Assembly (NCBI GenBank): GCA_919901855.1
Contig: CAKKQC010000006.1
Span: forward strand, 306,874-370,873
Length of the DNA stretch: 64,000 nucleotides
Direction: 5' to 3'
DNA from: a bacterium
GTDB taxonomy: Bacteria > Oederibacteriota > CAKKQC01
Of the stretch, positions 15,761 through 23,497 are shown in pieces. The first letter of the stretch is position 1; each line of letters starts with the position of its first letter. Both the position numbers and the translations under genes were made by a program. The notes under the pieces were generated by a model. The model was not told the DNA's origin and ran no database searches. It saw nothing but the letters and a program-made list of their open reading frames with translations.

Positions 15761-18043
15761 TCAAGCTCCTGGTGCGTTGACCCTCAGCGCCCGTGCCGGC
15801 TTCAGCGTCGCGGGCTTTCCGAAGAGTATGGCCTCCGTGGCCGCTTTCCCCTCATTGCGGACGGTGACGGAGCCGGGGCGGGCGGTGACGCGCAAGAGGG
15901 CGCCGTGCCAGCGGAGGGAGTAGCGGAGCGACTTCCAGGCGCGGGGCACCCGGGGGCTGATCGAGAGCTGTCCGTCCCGGATCGCGACGCCGCCGAAGCC
16001 GCGAATCAGGCACTGCCAGTTCCCGCCACAAGAGGCCGTGTGGATGCCCTTGTCGGTCGTGCCCTGGACATCGTTCAGGTCGGTGAAGAGCGAGGGCGTG
16101 AAGTAGCGGAGGGCGTACTCCTTGATCCCGAACTCGAGGCCCGCGAGCGCGGTCATGCAGGCTGAGAGCGTGGAGACATGCAGGGTGCGGCGGTCGTAGT
16201 ACTCGAAGTTCTTCCGCTTCTGCTCGGCCGTGAACCGGTCGGGAAACATGAGCATCGTGAGGACGACGTCCGCCTGCTTGTTGAGCTGGGTCTTGAACGC
16301 ATCGTCCTCCTTGACGCCCTTCGGCCACGCGGGCATCCCGTGCTCGTTGCGCTTCGTGATTGGGACGTCCCTGCGTTTGAAGTAGCCGTCGAACTGCTCG
16401 ATGATACCGGCCCTTCCGGGATTGGTCTTCTCGATCCGGGACGCGACGTACCGCCACTCGGCCAGCTCGGCGCCCGTCAGCCTCAGTCGGGCGAAGAGGA
16501 GCTCGCCCTTGACCGCATCGCGGGTGGAGAAATCCGAGAGCATCCGTGCCGCATACTCGAGGTTCCACCGGGCCAGGAAGTTCGTGTAGACGCTGTTGTC
16601 CACGTCCGGGTGGTACTCGTCCGGCCCCATCGCGCCCTTGATCTCGTACCGGCCGGAGCGCTTGCTGAATACGACCCGGCTGGCCCAGAACCGGGCGGTC
16701 TCGGCGAGGAGTTCGAGCCCGCCCGTCCGCATGACCGAATCATCGCCCGTGACCGTTAGGTAGGTCATGAGCCCGTATGCGACGTCGGCCGTGATGTGGT
16801 GCTGGTACTTGCCGGTGTCGAAGACGTACAGGGAGCGGTCGGCGAGCGGGAAGTACGGGGTGACGTCGACGCCCGTGCGGCCGGACTCCCAGGGGAAGAG
16901 GGCGCCGCGGAACCCGCGATTGGCCGCGCTCCGCTTGGCGGTCTCGAGCCGGTCGAGCCGATACCGGACGAGCTGGCGGGCCATCGCGGGCTGGCTGAAG
17001 GAGTAGAAGGGAAGCGTGTAGATCTCGGTATCCCAGAACGAGTGGCCGCGGTAGCCCTCGCCCGAGAGCGACTTGGCCGCGATGCCCGCGGGGGTTCCCC
17101 ACGCGGTGCCGCAGGCGAGCAGGTGGTAGATGCTGAACCGGGCGGCATGCTCGAGCTTGGGAGCGCCGGGGATGCGGACGTCCGAGACGTCCCAGAGCCG
17201 CTCCCAGGCCCTCTCGTGGCCGGCCAGGAGCCGGGGGACACCGCGGCGAAGGGCCGCGGCCAGCCCGCGCTCGCAGGTGCGGCGGAGGTCGGCGGGCGGC
17301 ACGATGTCCACGGACGACGCCGCGGAGACGATCCGGGTGACGCACACGGTCCGCCCCTTCCGGAGCCGGACCGAAACGGGCTCGGTCACGGGCCGCCCGT
17401 CCAGCGAGGTCGTCCACGCGTACCCGACGCGGATGCCGCTTTCGGGGGTCCGCGCCAGCATCCAGGACCGCGGGCCGGTCGCGACCTCGTCGATGCCGTA
17501 GTGGCGCTTGTGGCCTTCCCAGTCGCCCTCGGTGTTGTAGGCGCCTAGGCCGAAGTCGCCGGTCACGAGCAGGTCGGCATCGCCTTCCAGGGCCGTGAGC
17601 CACGCGCGCAGGACGGCGATGCAAGGCATCGCCCGCGACACGAACCGCTCGGTCCGCAGCTCGTAGCGTCCTTGGAGCCCGCCGAGGAAGACGGTCCGGC
17701 GCGAGAGGACACCGCGGCGCATGTCGAGGATGCGCTCATGGGCGGCGACGCGGAGTCCGTCGGGGGAGAGCCGCTGGCTGTCCACGAAGAGCCGGAGCTC
17801 GAAGAAGTTGGGCAGGTTGACGATGTCGTCCACGATCGACCCCGCGGCGTCGTAGACCCCGGCGAGAAAGGTGCCGGGGGTCGCTGCCTGCGGCGCCTCC
17901 TCGAGGATCGATCTGGCGCCGATCGTGCCGTTGCCGAGGGCCAGGATTGTGGCGAAGTGGTTCTGGCGGCCGTGTTGCCACCCGGTCTCCCGGACCAGCC
18001 ACGGCTCGGGAGAGAGCCGGCTACCGGAAGAGAGCTTCGACAT
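15761..18043 (-). CDS. GH65 family inverting disaccharide phosphorylase
   Basis: A 760-residue cytoplasmic enzyme of the maltose/trehalose/kojibiose/nigerose phosphorylase family, which cleaves an alpha-glucoside with phosphate to beta-glucose 1-phosphate. The N-terminal beta-sandwich runs to ~residue 270 (RQNHFATILALGNGTIGARS). The (alpha/alpha)6 barrel carries GHSFWDTEIY, the catalytic acid Glu476 in GAMGPDEYHPDVDNS, KQADVV, and the phosphate site HVSTLSAC. A small beta domain closes the protein. Its start overlaps the 3' end of the beta-phosphoglucomutase gene by 23 nt. The pairing with that mutase is the standard indicator of beta-glucose-1-phosphate release. Which disaccharide is used cannot be told by eye. 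Confidence 0.9.
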   Translation of the reverse strand: MSKLSSGSRLSPEPWLVRETGWQHGRQNHFATILALGNGTIGARSILEEAPQAATPGTFLAGVYDAAGSIVDDIVNLPNFFELRLFVDSQRLSPDGLRVAAHERILDMRRGVLSRRTVFLGGLQGRYELRTERFVSRAMPCIAVLRAWLTALEGDADLLVTGDFGLGAYNTEGDWEGHKRHYGIDEVATGPRSWMLARTPESGIRVGYAWTTSLDGRPVTEPVSVRLRKGRTVCVTRIVSAASSVDIVPPADLRRTCERGLAAALRRGVPRLLAGHERAWERLWDVSDVRIPGAPKLEHAARFSIYHLLACGTAWGTPAGIAAKSLSGEGYRGHSFWDTEIYTLPFYSFSQPAMARQLVRYRLDRLETAKRSAANRGFRGALFPWESGRTGVDVTPYFPLADRSLYVFDTGKYQHHITADVAYGLMTYLTVTGDDSVMRTGGLELLAETARFWASRVVFSKRSGRYEIKGAMGPDEYHPDVDNSVYTNFLARWNLEYAARMLSDFSTRDAVKGELLFARLRLTGAELAEWRYVASRIEKTNPGRAGIIEQFDGYFKRRDVPITKRNEHGMPAWPKGVKEDDAFKTQLNKQADVVLTMLMFPDRFTAEQKRKNFEYYDRRTLHVSTLSACMTALAGLEFGIKEYALRYFTPSLFTDLNDVQGTTDKGIHTASCGGNWQCLIRGFGGVAIRDGQLSISPRVPRAWKSLRYSLRWHGALLRVTARPGSVTVRNEGKAATEAILFGKPATLKPARALRVNAPGA

Positions 18044-18677
18044 TGGACAGGCCGATCTCGCCGAGGTCCTGGACCACGAGATCCGCCTTCGCGAGCCTGG
18101 CGGGGTCGCCGTGCCGGTCGATGCCGATGCACTTCATCCCGCCGCGCTTCGCGGCCTCGACGCCCTGGGTCGCGTCTTCAATCACCACGCACCGGGCCGG
18201 GGTCATCTTCACCCGCTCGGCGGCCATGAGGAAGACCTGGGGGTCGGGCTTGCCCTTGGTGACCTCGGTGCCGGTCACGATCGCGTCCCAGATGTCCTCG
18301 ACGCCCGCGGACTTGATGATGCGGGGAAGGTTCCTGCTCGAGGAGATGAGGGCGGCTTTCCGCCCCGAGCCGCGGATGGACTTGATCAGGTTCACGGTGC
18401 CCGGGTAGGCCGGGATCTTCTCCCGGTCCAGCATCTCGAGGAAGTACCCCTGCTTGATGTCGCAGGCGCGCTCGATCCCGGCGTCGTCGAGCCCGGTCAG
18501 GATTGCGCGGGCGCCGTCGCGCCGCGGGATGCCGTCGACCTTCGCCTTGTAGTCGTCGAACGTGAACGGCACCCCATGCTCCTCGAACACGCGCTTCCAG
18601 GCCTTGAAATGGAGCCCGACGGTGTCGACGACGACCCCGTCCATGTCGAAGATGGCGGCCCAGTCGCTGAGCGGCAT
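18021..18677 (-). CDS. pgmB: beta-phosphoglucomutase (HAD family)
   Basis: A 218-residue HAD phosphatase-fold mutase converting beta-glucose 1-phosphate to glucose 6-phosphate. Asp11 and Asp13 in FDMDGVVVDT are the phospho-acceptor and acid/base; AALISSS holds motif II; the motif III lysine is in TKGKPDP; the metal acidic pair is in VVIEDATQGVEAA. The cap-domain segment KVDGIPRRDGARAIL matches the R-x-D-G-A-R substrate loop of beta-PGM. It is first gene of a two-gene operon with the GH65 phosphorylase, consuming its product. Confidence 0.92.
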   Translation of the reverse strand: MPLSDWAAIFDMDGVVVDTVGLHFKAWKRVFEEHGVPFTFDDYKAKVDGIPRRDGARAILTGLDDAGIERACDIKQGYFLEMLDREKIPAYPGTVNLIKSIRGSGRKAALISSSRNLPRIIKSAGVEDIWDAIVTGTEVTKGKPDPQVFLMAAERVKMTPARCVVIEDATQGVEAAKRGGMKCIGIDRHGDPARLAKADLVVQDLGEIGLSNVEALFR

Positions 18678-18683
18678 GGCGAC

Positions 18684-18713
18684 ATTGTGCGGTCAGGGGG
18701 CGTGCCCAGTCAA
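18684..18713 (-). promoter_or_regulatory. promoter of the pgmB-GH65 operon
   Basis: On the minus strand, TTGACT (18708-18713) and CACAAT (18684-18689) are separated by 18 nt, and the -10 ends exactly 6 nt before the pgmB ATG. No Shine-Dalgarno fits in that gap, so a leaderless transcript is likely. Confidence 0.6.
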
Positions 18714-18739
18714 TGATCGGCCGAAGACGGCCGATTTCG

Positions 18740-18758
18740 CCCAGCCTTCGGCTGGGCG
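18740..18758. other. stem-loop in the divergent intergenic region
   Basis: GCCCAGC and GCTGGGC form a perfect short stem around CTTCG, between the divergently transcribed pgmB and FAD-oxidoreductase genes. A second small inverted repeat (TCGGCC/GGCCGA) precedes it. Role unknown. Confidence 0.4.
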
Positions 18759-18771
18759 GGGCGCGTGTTGG

Positions 18772-18777
18772 TAGCAT
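18772..18777 (+). promoter_or_regulatory. -10-like TAGCAT, leaderless type
   Basis: TAGCAT ends 6 nt before ATG 18784; no Shine-Dalgarno is visible. Confidence 0.45.
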
Positions 18778-18783
18778 GGACGA

Positions 18784-21700
18784 ATGAAGGTCGCGATCCG
18801 CCGGCTGCCGCCCGTCGACGTCCTCGTGGTCGAGGGGACTCTCCATGCCTGCTGGCTCGCCCTCAGGATGCGGCAAGCGGGGCTCGACGTCGCGCTCGTC
18901 ATGAGCGGCACCTCGCCCTGCCACGAGGCGGTCGGGTGCCTGCGGCCCTGGGTCCAGACGCGGCGGCTGGACGCCGTCCCCGAGCAGTTCCGGGCCGTGT
19001 TCGCGAAGGCCGCGCGGGACGAGGGGGCCGGACCCGGCGAGACCCACCTCCATTCGTCCGACCTCGTGATCGGGATCGAGGACCTCCTGCTCGACGCCGG
19101 GGTCCGGCTCAGCTACACGGCGCGGCCGGCCGCGGCGCTCATGGCCGGCGGGCGGCTGGCGGGCGTCGTGTTCGGCGGCAAGTTCGGACTCGTTGCCATC
19201 GAGGCGGGGTTCGTCGTGGACGCGTCCCCGGCGGCCTCCGTGGCCCGGGTCGCGGGCGCGGCCTTCGCCCCGCGGGAGGGCGAGCCCCACGTCTCCGAGG
19301 TGAGCTGGACGGCGCAGGTGCGGCAGGCGCCACCGCTCCGGGTCGCACTCGAGGGCTTCAAGGAGTTCTCGGGGACGCTCAACCCCCGGGGCCGGTACGC
19401 GGAGTTCGTGCTCAAGATCCGGTCCGACGTCTCAGGGGCACTCGGGGTGGCGCGGACGCTCTCCGCGGTGCAGTCCGCGGTGGCGGAGTCGGCCGAGCGG
19501 CTCAAGGAGATGACTCCGCCCGCCACCCTCAACATCTTCCGCGGGGCCGACGCGATGCAGTGGACCCCGAAGGACGCGATAGTCTGCGAGTCCGGCAAGG
19601 CGGCGGTGGAAGCCTGCCGGCCGAAGGGGTTCCCGGCCCTGGCGGTCACGGGGCCGTGCGCGGCGCTGCCCGGGTGCCACGCGCTCGCGTTCCAGGGGGA
19701 CATGACCCGGCTTTTCGACGGCGCGCCGGGGCTCGACGAGGCCCTGGTCGCGCTGGCGAAGTCCTCGCCCCGGACGCCCGCGGAGGGGTTCGTCATGCAG
19801 GCCGCCTCGGGGGGCGGGATCGTCGAGGGGCTCGAGTACTCGTTCACGGACCCCGGGTACCGGGAGCCGGACGCGACGCCGCTCGAGGTCGAGCTCGACG
19901 CGGACACCCTCCTCCTCGCGAAGGAGGTCATCGTCGCGGGCGGCGGCACGAGCGGGGCGCCCGCCGCGATCGCGGCGGCGGAGGCGGGGCTCGACACGAT
20001 CCTGCTCGAGGCGCACGGCGGACTCGGCGGCACGAACACGCTCGGCGGCGTCTCCCGCCCGTGGTTCGGCCGGTGGACGCCCGGGGTCTCGGACCTCTGG
20101 GCGCGCGTCTACCGCATGGTCCGGGACCGTGGCGTCTGCGCCTCGCTCGGACTGCACGCCGTCGCCCGCGAGCGCGGCGCCGAGGTGCTCTATGGCACGC
20201 CTGTCTGCGGCGTCGCCCGGCGGGGGTCGATCATTCGCCGGGTCTTCGTCGTGACCGCGCACGGGCTGGCCTCGGTGGAGGGGACCCACGTCGTCGACGC
20301 GACGGGGGACGGCGACCTCGCCGCCTGGGGGCACGCGCCGTATGTATGGGGATCCGAGCGGGACGACATCACGCTCTGGTACTCGTTCGGCCGGTTCCAC
20401 CACGGCCAGGACGAGGGCAGCCGCCACTTCCTCTCGGTAGCGGATCTGCGCAGCCTGGCCGACGCCTCCCGCGCCGTGATCGTCGGACGCCGGCAGGCGG
20501 GCGTCTTCGGCGCCGCGGAATATCCGCAATACCTGGTCACGCCCCGCGAGTCGCGGCACATCGTGGGCGGACGGACCGTGACCTACCTCGACATGCTCAT
20601 GAACCGGCGCTGGGACGACACCGTTACGGTCGCGCGATCGAACATCGACATCAAGGGAATGGCGTCCAGCGATGCCGCCATGTCGGGGTTCGCGGAAGGC
20701 GAGTTCCTCGAGAATTACTGGTGCGGGATCCCGTACGCGGCGCTGTTGCCGCAGGGGCTCGACAACATCCTGGTCGTGGGGAAGGCATGGTCGGCGACGC
20801 ACGACGCCGAGGGGATGGCCCGGATGCAGGCGGACCTGGCGGGGCTCGGGATGGTCGCGGGGCTGGCGGCCCGGGTCGCCCGGGACTTCGGGACCACGCT
20901 CCGGGCCGCGGACGTGCCCGTCCTCCAGGAGCGCGCGATCGCGGCCGGCCTGCTGTTCCGATCCGACCTGGAGGCCAGCGACCACGTGCGCGACGTGCCG
21001 GACCGGGAGGAGATGTACATGCTGGGGCGGCGGATCGCGGAGGGGCCCATGCTGCTGCCCGAGGTGGCCTCAATGCTGTCCAACCCGCAAGCCGCCCGGC
21101 CCGTGCTCGAGGCCGAGTTCTTCGACGGGATGTTCTACAGCGCGAAGCCCATGGCGCGAATGCTCTGCCTCCTCGGGAGCACGCGCGGGGCGGACTACCT
21201 CCTGGCCGGGCTCGAGGGGAGCATAGGGGGCGCCGCGCTCTCGCCGCCGCCCCCGAAGTGGCTCTTCGACCTGCCCGACCACGGGTGGGCTCCGGACCCG
21301 GTCTTCTCGATCAACGCGCTCGCCCAGATCCGCGAGCCGCGGCTCGTGCCCCTGCTGGGAAAGCTGGCGGCCAAGCTCGCCCTGGACCCCGCGAAGTCCG
21401 ACTGGCGGTTCGCGTACGTGCACGCGGTCAGCTACGCGTGCGAGCGGATCGCGAGCCGCGACGCGGTCCCCGTCCTCCGCCGGGTGATGGCCGACCCTCC
21501 GCTCCAGGGCCGGGACCTGCCGCGCGGGAGCGATTCCCGGAAGGGCACGGATGTCGCGGGCGAGCGGTTCGCCTACCTCGAGCTCTGCCTCGGCCGGGCG
21601 CTGGCCCGGTGCGGCGAGGCCGACGGGTACCGGGTGCTGGCGCGGTACACGGGCGACCTGCGCATGTTCCTCGCCCGGAGCGCGCTCCGCGAACTGGCCG

Positions 21701-21807
21701 ACCTCACGGGCGAGGACCGGGGGTTCGACCGCGGCTCGTGGGAGGGGTGGATCGCCGCCAACCCCAGGCGGATCGGACCCCGCCCCTTCGACCGCAGACT
21801 CGCCTGA
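18784..21807 (+). CDS. FAD-dependent oxidoreductase with duplicated Rossmann region and C-terminal helical repeats
   Basis: A 1007-residue protein, about twice the size of ordinary FAD-dependent oxidoreductases of the PF12831 type. The second half has a normal dinucleotide-binding start (VIVAGGGTSGAPAAIAAAEA, from ~383), GGLGGTNTLGGVSRPWF, and the closing VVDATGDGDLAAW. The first ~370 residues look like a second copy of the same fold. They have the matching strand order (VDVLVVEGTLHACWLALRMR ... GFVVDASPAASVARV), but the glycine motif is lost, so this copy probably does not bind FAD. Residues ~830-1007 are helical pairs resembling HEAT repeats. The gene opens the 18.8-32.3 kb sugar-degradation run. 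Substrate unknown; oxidation of a sugar or polyol is inferred. Confidence 0.75.
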   Translation: MKVAIRRLPPVDVLVVEGTLHACWLALRMRQAGLDVALVMSGTSPCHEAVGCLRPWVQTRRLDAVPEQFRAVFAKAARDEGAGPGETHLHSSDLVIGIEDLLLDAGVRLSYTARPAAALMAGGRLAGVVFGGKFGLVAIEAGFVVDASPAASVARVAGAAFAPREGEPHVSEVSWTAQVRQAPPLRVALEGFKEFSGTLNPRGRYAEFVLKIRSDVSGALGVARTLSAVQSAVAESAERLKEMTPPATLNIFRGADAMQWTPKDAIVCESGKAAVEACRPKGFPALAVTGPCAALPGCHALAFQGDMTRLFDGAPGLDEALVALAKSSPRTPAEGFVMQAASGGGIVEGLEYSFTDPGYREPDATPLEVELDADTLLLAKEVIVAGGGTSGAPAAIAAAEAGLDTILLEAHGGLGGTNTLGGVSRPWFGRWTPGVSDLWARVYRMVRDRGVCASLGLHAVARERGAEVLYGTPVCGVARRGSIIRRVFVVTAHGLASVEGTHVVDATGDGDLAAWGHAPYVWGSERDDITLWYSFGRFHHGQDEGSRHFLSVADLRSLADASRAVIVGRRQAGVFGAAEYPQYLVTPRESRHIVGGRTVTYLDMLMNRRWDDTVTVARSNIDIKGMASSDAAMSGFAEGEFLENYWCGIPYAALLPQGLDNILVVGKAWSATHDAEGMARMQADLAGLGMVAGLAARVARDFGTTLRAADVPVLQERAIAAGLLFRSDLEASDHVRDVPDREEMYMLGRRIAEGPMLLPEVASMLSNPQAARPVLEAEFFDGMFYSAKPMARMLCLLGSTRGADYLLAGLEGSIGGAALSPPPPKWLFDLPDHGWAPDPVFSINALAQIREPRLVPLLGKLAAKLALDPAKSDWRFAYVHAVSYACERIASRDAVPVLRRVMADPPLQGRDLPRGSDSRKGTDVAGERFAYLELCLGRALARCGEADGYRVLARYTGDLRMFLARSALRELADLTGEDRGFDRGSWEGWIAANPRRIGPRPFDRRLA

Positions 21808-21835
21808 TCCCGGACGGTGGGATAATGGTGGCCAG

Positions 21836-23443
21836 GTGGTGAAACACCCGATCCAGGCGTTCACGGCCCTCCTCGTGCTGGGGCTTGTCGTTCCGGCTTG
21901 CGCGGGCGAGCCCGTCCACGGCGACACCGGGCTCTTGGTTGGCCCGCCTCCCGGGGCCACCCTCGTCGGCACGGAGGCGGAAGTGGAGGCGGAGGGCGCG
22001 ACCCCGGTGGCGCCGGGCGCGACGGTCGGGATGCTCGCGGCCGGCCAGGGCGGACCGGAGGCCGGGGCGGGCGGGGCACCGGACCTGCCGAAGGGCGTCG
22101 TGAGCGTCGACCCGGCGGTCCAGTTCCAGACCGTCCGGGGATTCGGCGGGCAGGCCGACTACCAGCTCCTGGGGCCCCCGGGCCGCGCCGACGGGGTGAC
22201 CAGGGCCGACTACGATCACGTGCTCCGCGAGTGCGTCGTCAACGGGGTCACGTGGGCCCGCGTGGGCCTGCCGTCGTGGGAGGATCGCAACGACGACGGC
22301 GCGTCCGGCACCGCCGACCATGCCTACTTCGAGGAGCAGTTCGCCTACCATTACCCCGGGCTGGTCGAGCACCTGACCGGACTGCGGAACGCCGGGATCG
22401 AGCCGCTCGTCGTCTTCTGGGGATTCCCGGACTGGATGTTCGGGCCCGACGGGAAGCTCAAGCCCGGCATCCTGCCCGAGCTGGTCGAGAACTGCGCCGT
22501 CCTGCTCGCGATGCTCCAGGTCAGGGGCGTGCCCGTCCGGTATTTCAGCCTCGTCAACGAGCCGCCGTGGGGGAAGACCATCGGCGACCCGGACACGTTC
22601 GCCGAGGCCGTGGCGCTGCTCGGGGCCCGCCTCAAGGAGATGAAACTCGACATGCACATCGTCGCGCCGGACCTTGCGGGTGACATCCGGCGCCTGGCGG
22701 GCGGCTGGGTCGAGCCGTTGCTGACGAAGGCGGCTCCGTACGTCGACGCGCTCGCGTTCCACGGCTACCAGTTCTCCATGGAGGCGAAACCGGAGGACCT
22801 CGTGCCGTTCCACGCGGCCCTGCGCGGCCAGATCGAGAATCGCGGCGCGGGGGGGCGCACCCCCGAGATCTGGTACACGGAGTACAACGGGCACTGGTTC
22901 GGCAACGCGGACGAGGACCGGCGGGCGGAGAACGGGCCGTGCGACAGTTGGGAGCACGGGATCAAGGTCGCGGAGCTCACGCACTACCTGCTGGCGAGCG
23001 GCGTGAGCCTTTCCCTGCTCTGGGAGCTCTACGACGTCCGCCGCGCGGTCGAGGAGCGGGTCCCCAAGCGCTGGGGCACCATGAAGTACAAGACCGAGGA
23101 GTGGGCCAAGCGGCCCGAGTACCAGACGTTCGGCATGTACTCCCGGTTCATCCGGCCGGGCTACCGGATCGTGGGTTGCCGGGCCAGCCGGGCGGGCGCG
23201 CCCCTGGCCGTCGCGGCGCTGGGACCCGGTGAACTCGTCGTGGTGCTGACCAACCCCCGCACCGCCCCGGACACCGCGGACATCGTGGCCGGCGTGGAGC
23301 CCGCGGGCGCCACCGCCGAGGTCTGGCTCACGACGCGCCGGGTGCCCTTCGCCGTGTCGTACCGCCCCATCCGGACGGGCCGCATCTGGGTGGACCTGCC
23401 GCCGTTGAGCATGGCGACCGTGCGCGTGCCCCTCAAGCGATAA
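21836..23443 (+). CDS. GH30-like glycoside hydrolase, lipoprotein
   Basis: A 535-residue exported clan GH-A enzyme. The signal peptide ends in a lipobox-like VPAC with Cys22. A ~70-residue low-complexity Gly/Ala/Pro linker follows before the catalytic domain starts at QTVRGFGGQADYQLL, the GH30 opening. The acid/base is Glu242 in SLVNEPPW and the nucleophile Glu349 in WYTEYNGHW. A small beta-sandwich (GELVVVLTNPRTAP to the end) is the usual GH30 side domain. GTG 21836 or GTG 21839 can start it; GATAAT lies just upstream. GH30 members act on beta-glucosides, beta-xylans or beta-1,6-glucans; which applies is not visible. Confidence 0.75.
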   Translation: MVKHPIQAFTALLVLGLVVPACAGEPVHGDTGLLVGPPPGATLVGTEAEVEAEGATPVAPGATVGMLAAGQGGPEAGAGGAPDLPKGVVSVDPAVQFQTVRGFGGQADYQLLGPPGRADGVTRADYDHVLRECVVNGVTWARVGLPSWEDRNDDGASGTADHAYFEEQFAYHYPGLVEHLTGLRNAGIEPLVVFWGFPDWMFGPDGKLKPGILPELVENCAVLLAMLQVRGVPVRYFSLVNEPPWGKTIGDPDTFAEAVALLGARLKEMKLDMHIVAPDLAGDIRRLAGGWVEPLLTKAAPYVDALAFHGYQFSMEAKPEDLVPFHAALRGQIENRGAGGRTPEIWYTEYNGHWFGNADEDRRAENGPCDSWEHGIKVAELTHYLLASGVSLSLLWELYDVRRAVEERVPKRWGTMKYKTEEWAKRPEYQTFGMYSRFIRPGYRIVGCRASRAGAPLAVAALGPGELVVVLTNPRTAPDTADIVAGVEPAGATAEVWLTTRRVPFAVSYRPIRTGRIWVDLPPLSMATVRVPLKR

Positions 23444-23497
23444 CGGAGAGGGGCGGACGCGGTAATATGCTTGCGTGACCGTTCGTTATTCACCCAC

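Noticed and set aside
23475-23477. GTG exactly 6 nt after TAATAT as a leaderless start for GH95
   Set aside because: It is out of frame with the GH95 coding sequence. The ATG at 23498 (or TTG 23471) is in frame.
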